From contig NZ_JAEUAN010000003.1 of NCBI RefSeq assembly GCF_019511445.1, positions 186,001 to 250,000 of the forward strand: 64,000 nucleotides of DNA. Direction: 5' to 3'. The notes beneath the pieces are model-generated. The model had not been told where the DNA came from. It was given only the letters and a program-made list of their open reading frames with translations, and made no database searches. A program made the translations under genes and the position numbers. This stretch comes from Aliirhizobium wenxiniae. Its GTDB lineage: Bacteria; Pseudomonadota; Alphaproteobacteria; Rhizobiales; Rhizobiaceae. Of the stretch, positions 19,237-27,637 are shown in pieces. How positions within the stretch are numbered: position 1 is the first letter of the stretch; each line of letters opens with the position of its first letter.

Positions 19237-19986
19237 TCAGGCGGTAACAAAATAATAGACCGTCAGCGCCGAGCCCACCGCCACCACGCACCAGCGCAGC
19301 ACTGCCTGCGGCACGCGCCGTGCCAGCCAGACGCCGGAATAACCGCCGAGCGCACCCGCCGGGATCATCACCAGCGCCTCCGGCCATGCCACAACATCAC
19401 CGCTGATGAAGACAACGATCGCCACGCCGGCAATCAGCATGGCAAACAGGTTCTTCATCGCATTGAGGTGATGATAGGTGCCGCCGGTCGTCAGTCCCAG
19501 AACCGCCAGCATCATGATCCCCATTCCCGCACCGAAGAACCCGCCATAGATGGAATTGAAAAACTGCCCGGCGATGCTGGAGATGCTGCTGGCACTATGC
19601 TCCTCGGAAGAGACTCTTGGCTTGAGCAGCGGCCCCGCCGCGAAGATGGCAGTCGCCGCAGCAAGCAGCCATGGCACCAGTGCCCGGAAGGACGGATTGT
19701 CGAGAGACAGCAGGATCAGTGCGCCGACAAGCCCACCCACGAGCGATACGACGCCGAGCACCGCGATACTGCGCCAGCGATGCATGATCTCCGCCCGATA
19801 GGCGATCGTTGACGTGACATAGCCCGGAAACTGCACGATTGAGGACGTGGCATTGGCCGAAATCGGCGGAATGCCAGCAAGCGTCATCACCCCGAAGGTG
19901 AGAAACGTGCCCCCTCCCGCAATCGCGTTGACGGCACCCGACAGGAACCCCGCCGCAGCAAGCAGCAGAACCATCATTATTGTCAT
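19237..19986 (-). CDS. TSUP family (TauE/SafE) membrane transporter
   Basis: A 249-residue inner-membrane protein with about eight hydrophobic segments arranged as two halves, each carrying the TSUP glycine motif: GAVNAIAGGGTFLTFG near residues 17-32 and IYGGFFGAGMGIMML in the second half. Members export sulfite, sulfonates or other organic anions, or take up such compounds; the substrate cannot be read from sequence. It lies on the opposite strand between trmD and rplS. The ATG is at 19986. Confidence 0.88.
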   Translation of the reverse strand: MTIMMVLLLAAAGFLSGAVNAIAGGGTFLTFGVMTLAGIPPISANATSSIVQFPGYVTSTIAYRAEIMHRWRSIAVLGVVSLVGGLVGALILLSLDNPSFRALVPWLLAAATAIFAAGPLLKPRVSSEEHSASSISSIAGQFFNSIYGGFFGAGMGIMMLAVLGLTTGGTYHHLNAMKNLFAMLIAGVAIVVFISGDVVAWPEALVMIPAGALGGYSGVWLARRVPQAVLRWCVVAVGSALTVYYFVTA

Positions 19987-20250
19987 TTGGCAATTTCCTC
20001 TTCCCGGAATTCCGGATATCCCGTTCCGGGCAAGGCATCAACGATGCACACGACAAAAATTGCGACTGCGGGATGACAAACGCTCCGTATTGGTGTATTT
20101 GCCGCCCCGGAAATGGGAAAACTCCCGTCGACCAGCAACAAAGAATGGCGAATTCGCTAGCCCACAAGGCACGTCGCAAGGCCCTCGGATGAGGTGACCA
20201 AGGACGGGAAGCGCTCTGGCTGTTTCAGAAGAACTGAAAAGGTTTGACCG

Positions 20251-20787
20251 ATGAACATCATCCAGCAGCTGGAAGCCGAACAGGCAGCCAAGATCGAAGA
20301 AAAGCGCAAGCTTCCTGAATTCTCCCCGGGCGACACCGTCCGCGTCAACGTACGCGTCACGGAAGGTTCCCGTACCCGCGTACAGGCTTACGAAGGCGTC
20401 TGCATTGCTCGTTCGGGCGGCGGCATCAACGAGAGCTTCACCGTTCGCAAGATCTCCTACGGCGAAGGCGTCGAGCGCGTATTCCCGGTTTATTCGCCGC
20501 TCGTCGAAGGCGTCGAAATCGTTCGCCGCGGTAAGGTCCGTCGCGCCAAGCTCTACTACCTGCGCGATCGTCGCGGCAAGTCGGCTCGTATCGTCGAGAA
20601 CACCGGCACCCGCGCCCGCAAGCTGAACGACGCCGAGCGCGCTGCTGTTGCCGAGGAAAAGGCACGCATCGAAGCTGAAAAGGTTGCTGCAGCACAGGCT
20701 CTGGCCGCCGAAAAGGCAGCACAGGAAGCCGCTGAAGCAAAGGCAGCAGCAGAAGCAGCAAAGGCTGCCGAAGCATCTGCAGAATAA
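20251..20787 (+). CDS. rplS: 50S ribosomal protein L19
   Basis: L19 lies at the 30S-50S interface. Of 178 residues, the first ~120 are the conserved domain ([56 protein letters not shown]). The rest is an Ala/Glu/Lys-rich helical tail absent from the 115-residue E. coli protein but usual in rhizobia. The 264-bp region before it, after the divergent TSUP gene, should contain the promoter. A strong terminator follows. Confidence 0.97.
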   Translation: MNIIQQLEAEQAAKIEEKRKLPEFSPGDTVRVNVRVTEGSRTRVQAYEGVCIARSGGGINESFTVRKISYGEGVERVFPVYSPLVEGVEIVRRGKVRRAKLYYLRDRRGKSARIVENTGTRARKLNDAERAAVAEEKARIEAEKVAAAQALAAEKAAQEAAEAKAAAEAAKAAEASAE

Positions 20788-20810
20788 GATTTGCCGATCA
20801 CGGCATGCGA

Positions 20811-20840
20811 AAAAGGCGACCTTCGGGTCGCCTTTTTTGT
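20811..20840 (+). terminator. Intrinsic terminator after rplS
   Basis: The hairpin AGGCGACC-ttc-GGGTCGCCT followed by a run of T (TTTTTTGTTT) lies 24 bases after the rplS stop. Its A-rich left flank could let it work for transcripts from the opposite strand as well. Confidence 0.88.
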
Positions 20841-20916
20841 TTCCATATTGGCAGATAATGAATGACGCGCAGGCAGGGCAGAAAGGCGCTCTTAACGCCG
20901 CTCAATCGTCTCAAAG

Positions 20917-21942
20917 CTACCGCAGCACGAACCGGTCGCGGCCTGCTTCCTTGGCCTGGTAGAGCGCTTCATCGACCGCCTTCAACAGACCCAGCCGCTC
21001 CGAACCGGCATCCGGCGCAAGCGCCGCACCGATGCTGAGGCGCGCGCTGACGATCTTGTCGTCGACAACGAAAGGCCGGCGAAACTCTTTCAGCAGGCAT
21101 TCGGAAAGCTCGGAAAGGGCTGCGACATCTGGTGGATCGGGTACGAAGATCGCGAACTCGTCGCCGCCCATGCGCACCACCACATCCTGCGCCCGCACGC
21201 ATTCGCTGATCCGCTTGGCCGCATGGGTCAACACCTGATCGCCGGCATGATGGCCGAGCTTGTCGTTGATCTGCTTGAAACCGTCCATGTCGAGATAGAG
21301 CACGCCAAACCCCTGCTGCGAGGAAAGCGCATTGGCAAGCATCACGTCGATCAGCGAAACAAGTGCCGACCTGTTATAGAACCCCGTAAGCGGATCGGTC
21401 ATTGCCGCGAGCTTCAGCTTCTGCTCGGCAAATTCCATCAGGAACTTCGCCTTCTGCAGCCGCAGGAGGCCGCTGGCGACATCGGCAAACTGGCGCAGAT
21501 TGCGGATCTCGGCATCGCTGAAATCGCGAGGTTTCGTGTCGATGAGGCAGAATGCGCCGACAGGCATGTCGGGATCGATCGAGATCGGCGCTCCGGCATA
21601 ACTGCGGAAATGCGGCTCGCCGGTCACGTAGGGCATGTCACGCAACTCGGGATGACGCGCCATATCCGGAATGAGGACGACCTCGTTGGCGAAGACGACG
21701 CGCGAGCAGATCGACACCTCGCGCGAGCAGGCGGAAATCTCGATACTGCCGACCTGGCAGGCGACGCGCTGCCAGTCTTCATCGACAATGTTGGCCGCAG
21801 CGACCGGGCTGTCGAAAACATCCTTGGCCAGTTGCACCAGCGACGTCAGTTCGGGTGTGGAAAAGCCGCCGGGAGCGATCAGCGACCGGACGGAAAGCAA
21901 TCGTTCAGCTTCGTTATGCGGAAGCTGGACCGCGAAAGCCAT
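20917..21942 (-). CDS. GAF-GGDEF diguanylate cyclase
   Basis: A soluble 341-residue protein with an N-terminal GAF domain (about 25-160) and a GGDEF domain (about 180-341). The active-site motif GGDEF is at 259-263 and the inhibitory RxxD site is intact (RAQD at 250-253), so product feedback is expected. Signal sensing would be through the GAF pocket, ligand unknown. I set the start at 21942 (MAFAVQLPHNEAERL), preceded by GAGGAGG; a 102-residue upstream in-frame extension is not protein-like. Confidence 0.92.
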   Translation of the reverse strand: MAFAVQLPHNEAERLLSVRSLIAPGGFSTPELTSLVQLAKDVFDSPVAAANIVDEDWQRVACQVGSIEISACSREVSICSRVVFANEVVLIPDMARHPELRDMPYVTGEPHFRSYAGAPISIDPDMPVGAFCLIDTKPRDFSDAEIRNLRQFADVASGLLRLQKAKFLMEFAEQKLKLAAMTDPLTGFYNRSALVSLIDVMLANALSSQQGFGVLYLDMDGFKQINDKLGHHAGDQVLTHAAKRISECVRAQDVVVRMGGDEFAIFVPDPPDVAALSELSECLLKEFRRPFVVDDKIVSARLSIGAALAPDAGSERLGLLKAVDEALYQAKEAGRDRFVLR

Positions 21943-22282
21943 GTGTACCTCCTCGTCGCGCCGCAAGCCCCCGCCACAGGAAATTACGACGCAAAAATAG
22001 AGCGTTCTCAATATTTCGCTTCTCGCATGAGCACCCAGCAGAGGCAATTGCCGTGCCGCTAAAAAACTGGTAATAGACCGGCCATGGGATCGAAATTCGG
22101 ATGCCTCGCGAAAAGATTTATCGTGCTGCAGGACCACAAGCGTCTGCCGGCACGCTTCTTCGCATCCGTATCCGGCGCTCTCAACAGCCGACTTAGCTGA
22201 CGGTCGCTTAGACGCGACCCGTGCTGCGGCACACGCTTTTGCCGCCAAAATTCCCCTTTTTCAAAAACTGTTCTCGAACGGA
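21943..22282. other. Intergenic region between GAF-GGDEF gene and leuC
   Basis: This 340-bp stretch separates two divergent genes and must hold both promoters and the leuC 5' leader. I see no tRNA, riboswitch or leader peptide rich in leucine codons, and only short imperfect hairpins (for example AGCGTCTGCCGGCACGCT near 22140). Confidence 0.4.
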
Positions 22283-23701
22283 ATGGCAGCCATGAGCGCA
22301 CCTCGTACTCTCTACGACAAGATCTGGGACGACCACGTCGTCTCTCAGGACGAAAACGGAACCTGTCTTCTCTACATCGACCGTCACCTGGTTCACGAGG
22401 TGACGTCGCCGCAGGCTTTCGAAGGACTGCGCATGGCCGGCCGCAAGGTACGCGCGCCTGAAAAGACGCTCGCCGTCGTCGACCACAACGTTCCGACCAC
22501 GGCCGATCGCCACGAAGGCATCAAGAACGAGGAAAGCCGCATTCAGGTCGAGGCGCTCGCGCAGAACGCCCATGATTTCGGCGTCGAATATTATTCCGAA
22601 AAGGACGTCCGCCAGGGCATCGTCCATATCGTCGGCCCGGAACAGGGCTTCACCCTGCCGGGCATGACCATCGTCTGCGGCGACAGCCACACCTCCACCC
22701 ATGGCGCGTTCGGCGCATTGGCGCATGGTATCGGCACGTCCGAGGTCGAGCACGTTCTCGCCACCCAGACGCTGGTGCAGAAAAAGGCCAAGAACATGCT
22801 GGTGCGTGTCGATGGCAAGCTGCCGGAAGGAGTCGGCGCCAAGGATGTCATCCTCGCCATCATCGGCGAGATCGGCACCGCCGGCGGCACCGGCCATGTT
22901 ATCGAATTTGCCGGCGAAGCGATCCGCTCGCTGTCGATGGAAGGCCGCATGACCGTCTGCAACATGACGATCGAAGGCGGCGCTCGCGCCGGCCTGATCG
23001 CGCCGGACGAGACCACCTTCGAATACATCAAGGACAAGCCGCGCGCGCCGAAGGGCAAGGCCTGGGATATGGCGCTCGACTACTGGAAGACGCTCTATAC
23101 CGAAGAAGGCGCTCATTACGACAAGGTCGTCGTGCTGGATGCCGCCAACCTGCCGCCGATCGTCACCTGGGGCTCTTCGCCGGAAGACGTCACGACCATC
23201 GAAGGCACCGTGCCGAACCCGGACGAGATCCAGGACGAGAACAAGCGCAGCTCGAAATGGCGCGCGCTGGATTACATGGGCCTGAAGCCGGGCACGAAGA
23301 TGACGGACATCACCGTCGATCGCGTCTTCATCGGCTCCTGCACCAACGGCCGCATCGAAGACCTGCGCGCCGCGGCAAAGGTGGTCGAAGGCAAGAAAGT
23401 GGCGTCAACCGTTTCTGCCATGATCGTGCCAGGCTCCGGCATCGTCAAGGAAATGGCCGAAGCCGAAGGCCTCGACGTGATCTTCAAGGATGCGGGCTTC
23501 GAGTGGCGCGAACCGGGCTGCTCCATGTGCCTTGCCATGAACGACGACCGCCTGAGCCCCTACGAGCGCTGCGCCTCCACCTCGAACCGCAACTTCGAAG
23601 GTCGCCAGGGCTACAAGGGTCGCACTCACCTCGTCTCGCCTGCAATGGCGGCGGCGGCGGCGGTCGCAGGGCATTTCGTCGATATTCGTGAGTGGAAGTA
23701 A
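22283..23701 (+). CDS. leuC: 3-isopropylmalate dehydratase large subunit
   Basis: LeuC with LeuD isomerises 2- to 3-isopropylmalate in leucine synthesis, using a [4Fe-4S] cluster. The 472-residue product has the aconitase-family signatures [33 protein letters not shown] and [14 protein letters not shown], which include the three cluster cysteines. The ATG at 22283 may be replaced by that at 22292 ([15 protein letters not shown]), the more common N terminus. leuD is not adjacent; the next element is a palindromic repeat, so leuC is probably monocistronic, as often in rhizobia. Confidence 0.97.
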   Translation: MAAMSAPRTLYDKIWDDHVVSQDENGTCLLYIDRHLVHEVTSPQAFEGLRMAGRKVRAPEKTLAVVDHNVPTTADRHEGIKNEESRIQVEALAQNAHDFGVEYYSEKDVRQGIVHIVGPEQGFTLPGMTIVCGDSHTSTHGAFGALAHGIGTSEVEHVLATQTLVQKKAKNMLVRVDGKLPEGVGAKDVILAIIGEIGTAGGTGHVIEFAGEAIRSLSMEGRMTVCNMTIEGGARAGLIAPDETTFEYIKDKPRAPKGKAWDMALDYWKTLYTEEGAHYDKVVVLDAANLPPIVTWGSSPEDVTTIEGTVPNPDEIQDENKRSSKWRALDYMGLKPGTKMTDITVDRVFIGSCTNGRIEDLRAAAKVVEGKKVASTVSAMIVPGSGIVKEMAEAEGLDVIFKDAGFEWREPGCSMCLAMNDDRLSPYERCASTSNRNFEGRQGYKGRTHLVSPAMAAAAAVAGHFVDIREWK

Positions 23702-23733
23702 CTTGGGCGGCAGGGATGGATCCCCTCACTTGC

Positions 23734-23889
23734 GATTTCTAACACTTAGCTGAAGCTAAGATGTTGAAATCGCTTTCTCTCCCACAGAGGGGAGAGATAA
23801 GTGCGCCGCACCAGCCGCGAGTCTACCTCTCCCCTTGTGGGAGAGGTTACAAAATCAAGATCTTAGCCAAAGGCTAAGTCTTAGATTTT
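23734..23889. repeat. Nested palindromic repeat downstream of leuC
   Basis: Two outer hairpins, CTTAGC-tgaa-GCTAAG at 23745-23760 and CTTAGCC-aaa-GGCTAAG at 23862-23878, are inverted relative to each other. They enclose two inner ones, TCTCTCC..GGAGAGA near 23777-23797 and ACCTCTCCC..GGGAGAGGT near 23825-23848. The outer ends GATTTCTAA and TTAGATTTT also pair. The whole can fold into a multi-branched structure and may end the leuC transcript. The inner CTCTCCCC/GTGGGAGAG part resembles arms of the other mosaic repeats here. Confidence 0.75.
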
Positions 23890-23917
23890 GTTGGTGAGGG
23901 GATAGGCCACAGCCCAG

Positions 23918-24514
23918 TCACCCCACCACCTTCACCACCGTCCCCTTGCGCAGATGCGGCAACAGCCGTTTCATGTCGCGCGGGTGAACCGCCACGCACC
24001 CGGCCGTCGGCTGATACCCCGGCTTGATCAGGTGGAAAAATATCGCCGAACCACCAAAGCGTTTGCGGGACGAAATATTCCAGTCCATCACCAAGCAGAC
24101 ATCGTAAAGCCCGTCCGTGCGCATCATCTCTTCATGGCTTGGCCGGAAGGGCGATTTTACCAGCCGGTTATACGCCGCATGCCTCGGCTCGTCGCACCAC
24201 AGCATCTCAGCACCGATCCGCCGCATCGAAAGCGGCGTCTGCGGCAGCCTGATCCGTTCGCCGCGGGTAAAGCCCGAGATGAGTTTCATCGCCGCAATCG
24301 GCGTCGCCCCGTCCCCTTCCCGCTTGAAAGCCGAGACCCCGGAACGGCCGATTGCCGCCTGCAAAGTGATTCCCTTGAACGACACGATTGCCCGTTTCCG
24401 GTCTCGCGGCGCCGTCCGCACCGTCACAACGGATTGTTTTTTTGACTTTTGCACACGGAAAAGCGGCATTTTCTCACGAGGTTTTGCTTTGAATATCATT
24501 TTGTTTGAAATCAT
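23918..24514 (-). CDS. L,D-transpeptidase family protein (YkuD)
   Basis: L,D-transpeptidases make 3-3 peptidoglycan crosslinks or attach proteins to the wall. The 198-residue product has the active-site pattern AIFFHLIKPGYQPTAGCVAV, with the catalytic Cys in AGCVAV and the upstream His. It lacks an obvious signal peptide; the N terminus is basic (MISNKMIFKAKPREKM). I choose the ATG at 24514; 24469 (MPLFRVQKS) is a reasonable alternative. A longer in-frame extension antisense to the downstream regulator gene is spurious. It is divergent from that regulator. Confidence 0.82.
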   Translation of the reverse strand: MISNKMIFKAKPREKMPLFRVQKSKKQSVVTVRTAPRDRKRAIVSFKGITLQAAIGRSGVSAFKREGDGATPIAAMKLISGFTRGERIRLPQTPLSMRRIGAEMLWCDEPRHAAYNRLVKSPFRPSHEEMMRTDGLYDVCLVMDWNISSRKRFGGSAIFFHLIKPGYQPTAGCVAVHPRDMKRLLPHLRKGTVVKVVG

Positions 24515-24604
24515 AGCATCTTGGGCTTTACATCGAGGAGCCCTATTTACGCTTAGATTCCGATAACACGGACGAAAACGGGCGACACGAAAGGCAAGAG
24601 CTGT

Positions 24605-25285
24605 ATGGCAAGAACGATACTCCTGGTAGACGACGACAATGACCTGCGCGAGACGCTGGTCGAACAACTGTCGTTGTACGACGAGTTTTCGCTGTTGCAG
24701 GAGGAGAATGCCACCAAGGCCATGAACACGGCCAAGACGGCGCAGGTCGACCTTCTGATCATGGATGTCGGTCTTCCCGACATGGATGGCCGCGAAGCCG
24801 TAAAGCTCCTGCGCAAGAACGGTTTCAAGGCGCCGATCATCATGCTGACCGGCCACGACACCGATAGCGACACGATCCTCGGCCTCGAAGCCGGCGCCAA
24901 CGATTATATCGTCAAGCCGTTCCGCTTCGCCGTTCTGCTTGCCCGTATCCGCGCCCAACTGCGCCAGTACGAGCAGAGCGAGGACGCGACGTTTACCGTC
25001 GGCCCCTATATCTTCAAGCCGAGCCAGAAGCTTCTTACCACCGACGACGGCAAAAAAATCCGCCTGACGGAAAAGGAAGCGGCGATCATCCGTTATCTTT
25101 ACCGCGCCGGCCAGAAGGTCGTCACCCGCGATGTTCTGCTGGAGGAGGTCTGGGGCTACAATTCCGGCGTCACCACCCACACGCTTGAAACCCATGTCTA
25201 CCGTCTTCGCCAGAAGATCGAGCGCGATCCCTCCAATGCCGAAATTCTCGTTACCGAGAATGGTGGCTACAAGATCGTCCCGTAA
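24605..25285 (+). CDS. OmpR-family response regulator, CenR/OtpR-like
   Basis: A 226-residue response regulator: receiver domain (1-120) with phospho-acceptor D54 in LLIMDVGLPD and K104 in YIVKPF, then a winged-helix DNA-binding domain (about 130-226) with VTTHTLETHVYRLRQKIE and ENGGYKIVP. The N terminus MARTILLVDDDNDLRE and the following cyclic-nucleotide-domain gene match the arrangement reported for Brucella OtpR (CenR in Caulobacter), a regulator of cell envelope and shape. That orthology is inference. No sensor kinase is adjacent. Confidence 0.88.
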   Translation: MARTILLVDDDNDLRETLVEQLSLYDEFSLLQEENATKAMNTAKTAQVDLLIMDVGLPDMDGREAVKLLRKNGFKAPIIMLTGHDTDSDTILGLEAGANDYIVKPFRFAVLLARIRAQLRQYEQSEDATFTVGPYIFKPSQKLLTTDDGKKIRLTEKEAAIIRYLYRAGQKVVTRDVLLEEVWGYNSGVTTHTLETHVYRLRQKIERDPSNAEILVTENGGYKIVP

Positions 25286-25741
25286 ATGGCACTGAACGAC
25301 GATATCAGGCTGCTCTCCAGCGTCCCGCTGTTTCGTGAACTGGATGGCGATCAGCTGCGCCTGATCGCCTTCGGCGCAGAACGCCGCGCGCTTGCCGAGA
25401 CGCAGGAACTTTTTCGCGAGGGCTCTCCCGCCGAAGCAGCCTATATCGTCGCAAGAGGCCAGATCGGCCTCTACGCCGCCGACCGTTATGGTGATATCCG
25501 CCATCAGAAGACGGTCGGGCCTGGTACGCTCCTGTCCGAACTCGCGCTGGTCACGATGGTGGAGCGAAAATTCACCGCCGTTGCGGCATCCGATGCCGAA
25601 GTGATGAAGATCAGCCGCCAGCTTTTTCAGCGCCTGCTGGAAGAATACCCGCAGGTCGGACGATTGATCGAGGCTCGCATCCGCGAAAATATCGCCGGAC
25701 TGGCCAAGGCAGCTGCGGCGATGGAACACCGGTTCCGGTAG
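25286..25741 (+). CDS. Cyclic nucleotide-binding domain protein
   Basis: A 151-residue protein made of a single Crp-type cNMP-binding domain with no DNA-binding or kinase domain. Recognisable parts are FRELDGDQLRLIAFGAERR, EAAYIVARGQIGLY and the phosphate-cassette region PGTLLSELALVTM. The cassette lacks the classical GExAL..R of cAMP binders, so ligand binding is uncertain. The ATG follows the regulator's TAA directly (TAAATG), giving tight translational coupling. A role in modulating the upstream regulator is inference. Confidence 0.82.
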   Translation: MALNDDIRLLSSVPLFRELDGDQLRLIAFGAERRALAETQELFREGSPAEAAYIVARGQIGLYAADRYGDIRHQKTVGPGTLLSELALVTMVERKFTAVAASDAEVMKISRQLFQRLLEEYPQVGRLIEARIRENIAGLAKAAAAMEHRFR

Positions 25742-25787
25742 GTTTTGGAACGCGGCAGCGCCTCGTCCAACGTCCCACCTCGCTCAA

Positions 25788-25960
25788 GTCCCCCTCTGGC
25801 CTGCCGGCCATCTCCCCCACAAGGGGAGAGAAGAATTGCCGCGCCCCCCTGCCTCGATGTAGGAATGCCGAGGGAGCCGCAAGTTAAGCCCTCCCCCTTG
25901 TGGGGGTCCGTAAGGACGGGGAGAGACCCGTGGCTCGAGCCAGGTCGGTTGGGAGGGGTC
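25788..25960. repeat. RIME-like mosaic repeat (hybrid type)
   Basis: The left arm (25788-25830) is the CCCCCTCTGG-CTGCCGGCCATCTCCCCC module also seen at 3.4 and 9.6 kb. The right part (about 25890-25960) is a different module with CCCTCCCCC-TTGTGGGGG and GGTTGGGAGGGG. The same pair of modules, inverted, occurs at 46384-46510. It lies between the convergent cNMP-domain gene and xthA and may serve as a bidirectional terminator. Confidence 0.72.
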
Positions 25961-25977
25961 TGTATTCCCTACCCCCC

Positions 25978-26778
25978 TCAGAACTTGAACACCGCCGTCA
26001 CCGGCACATGGTCCGACGGCTGGTTCCAGCCACGGGCTTCCTTCAATATCTCGATCCGGTCGAGAAACGGCCCAAGCTCCGGCGACGACCAGACGTGATC
26101 CAGGCGACGGCCCTTGTTGGCGGCCTCCCAATCCTTGGCGCGGTAGCTCCACCACGTGTAGATCTTTTCCGGCTCCGGCGTGTACTGGCGCATCAGGTCC
26201 AGCCAGCCACCCTTGGCGATCACCTCTTTCATGCCGTCGGTCTCGACCGGCGTATGGCTGACGATCTTCAAAAGCTGCTTGTGTGACCAGACGTCGTGCT
26301 CCAGCGGCGCGATGTTGAGATCGCCGACAAGGATCGACGAGACACCGGGCATATCCGCCTTCAACGCCTTCATCTCCTCGACGAAATCAAGCTTGTGACC
26401 GAATTTTGGATTGATCTCCCGGTTCGGTTCGTCACCGCCCGCCGGGACATAGAAATTATGCAGCCGGATGCGGCGCGAGCCGCGCTCGAAGAGCGCCGAG
26501 ATATGCCGGGCATCACCCATGCCGCAATAATTCTGCCGGTGGTCTTCGGCAAGCGGGATCTTCGAGGCGATGGCCACGCCGTGATAGCCCTTCTGGCCAT
26601 GCACGATGATATGCTCGTAACCGAGATCCTTCAGCGGCTGATAGGGAAACTCCGGCTCCTGGCACTTGATTTCCTGCAGGCACAGAATGTCCGGCTGGTT
26701 ACGGACGATGAACTGCTGCACGATCGGCATGCGCAGGCGTACCGAGTTGATATTCCAGGTGGTCAGGGAGAATGTCAT
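25978..26778 (-). CDS. xthA: Exodeoxyribonuclease III
   Basis: ExoIII is an AP endonuclease and 3'-phosphodiesterase of base excision repair. The 266-residue product starts MTFSLTTWNINSVRLR and has the family metal and catalytic motifs: WNINS, LQEIK (catalytic Glu), NFYVPAGG, GDLNIAP and the C-terminal SDHVPV. Length matches the family (about 265). It is convergent with the cNMP-domain gene across a mosaic repeat. A terminator for the upstream lolA-like gene lies just before it. Confidence 0.95.
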   Translation of the reverse strand: MTFSLTTWNINSVRLRMPIVQQFIVRNQPDILCLQEIKCQEPEFPYQPLKDLGYEHIIVHGQKGYHGVAIASKIPLAEDHRQNYCGMGDARHISALFERGSRRIRLHNFYVPAGGDEPNREINPKFGHKLDFVEEMKALKADMPGVSSILVGDLNIAPLEHDVWSHKQLLKIVSHTPVETDGMKEVIAKGGWLDLMRQYTPEPEKIYTWWSYRAKDWEAANKGRRLDHVWSSPELGPFLDRIEILKEARGWNQPSDHVPVTAVFKF

Positions 26779-26831
26779 GGAGAACCTCGATTGTCGGTCG
26801 AGGTCTAGGCGATTTTAGAGACCATGAGAAG

Positions 26832-26859
26832 CAAAAAGGGCCGCGAATGTCGCAGCCCT
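26832..26859 (-). terminator. Intrinsic terminator after the LolA-like gene
   Basis: Read on the minus strand, GGGCTGCGA-catt-CGCGGCCC is followed by TTTTTGC, 25 bases after the LolA-like stop codon. It separates that gene from xthA. Confidence 0.78.
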
Positions 26860-26883
26860 TCAGACAGTACGAGGATGCAAATC

Positions 26884-27531
26884 TCAGCCGCGACCGCGCA
26901 CTTCGGCATAGTCGATGGCAAACACCTTCTCGTCGAAACCGACGCCGGTCTTGACGTTGTAGATCATCACCGACGTGTCCTTGCCTTGGTTGTCGGTGAT
27001 CGTCCACTGACGCAGGTCATAGGTTTTGCTGTCGAACATCATGGTGATGGTCGAATCGCCGAAGATGGTCTTGTTGCCGAGAACGATCGTCGTCAGGTCG
27101 CTTTCTTCTTTCACACCACGTACGGCATCGTTGGAAAGATCGATCCGGTCTGCCAGAAGCAGTGTCAGCGGCGTCTTGGACAAGGGATAGAGGTCCCAGG
27201 TCTTCAGCTTGATATTGCCGACGACGACATTCTTTCCGTCGGAAATCACGCGCAGCGGCGACGGGTCCTCGAAATTGAAACGCAGCTTGCCGGGGCGTTC
27301 GATATAAAACTTGCCGCCGGTCTGTTCACCGCGCGGGCCGAACTGCACGAATTCGCCCATCATCGTCTTCACCGAAGAAAAATGGTCGGCGATCTTCTGG
27401 GCTGCCGCACCGCCTGCTCCTTGCGCCGACGCCATCGACGGCAACACGGCTGAAGCGGCAAGGCCGAAAAGGCCTGCGGAAAATTGTCGGCGGTCGATCC
27501 GGATGGAAAGGGCTGTTTTTTCTTTGGTCAT
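26884..27531 (-). CDS. LolA-like outer membrane lipoprotein carrier
   Basis: LolA-type chaperones ferry lipoproteins across the periplasm from LolCDE. The 215-residue product has a leader with a twin arginine (IRIDRRQFSAGLFGLAAS) ending near SMASAQG, then the LolA half-barrel with TGGKFYIERPGKLRFNFEDP and WTITDNQGKDTSV. The twin-arginine pattern could mean Tat export rather than Sec. I choose the ATG at 27531, six bases after GGAG; 27543 is possible. It follows ftsK in the same direction, about 107 bases away, a neighbourhood shared by many rhizobia. Confidence 0.88.
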   Translation of the reverse strand: MTKEKTALSIRIDRRQFSAGLFGLAASAVLPSMASAQGAGGAAAQKIADHFSSVKTMMGEFVQFGPRGEQTGGKFYIERPGKLRFNFEDPSPLRVISDGKNVVVGNIKLKTWDLYPLSKTPLTLLLADRIDLSNDAVRGVKEESDLTTIVLGNKTIFGDSTITMMFDSKTYDLRQWTITDNQGKDTSVMIYNVKTGVGFDEKVFAIDYAEVRGRG

Positions 27532-27637
27532 TCTGGTCTCCATCCAAATGCACTGGGCCGTAAACGCGGCGTCATCATGACTTGCGGGCGGCTTGGCAAC
27601 CCGCAAGCGGCGTGATCACGAAAGACTTACCGGCGGA

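Noticed and set aside
24515..25729. A 405-codon N-terminal extension of the L,D-transpeptidase frame
   Set aside because: It runs antisense through the OmpR-family regulator and the cNMP-domain gene; the transpeptidase domain starts only after 24514.
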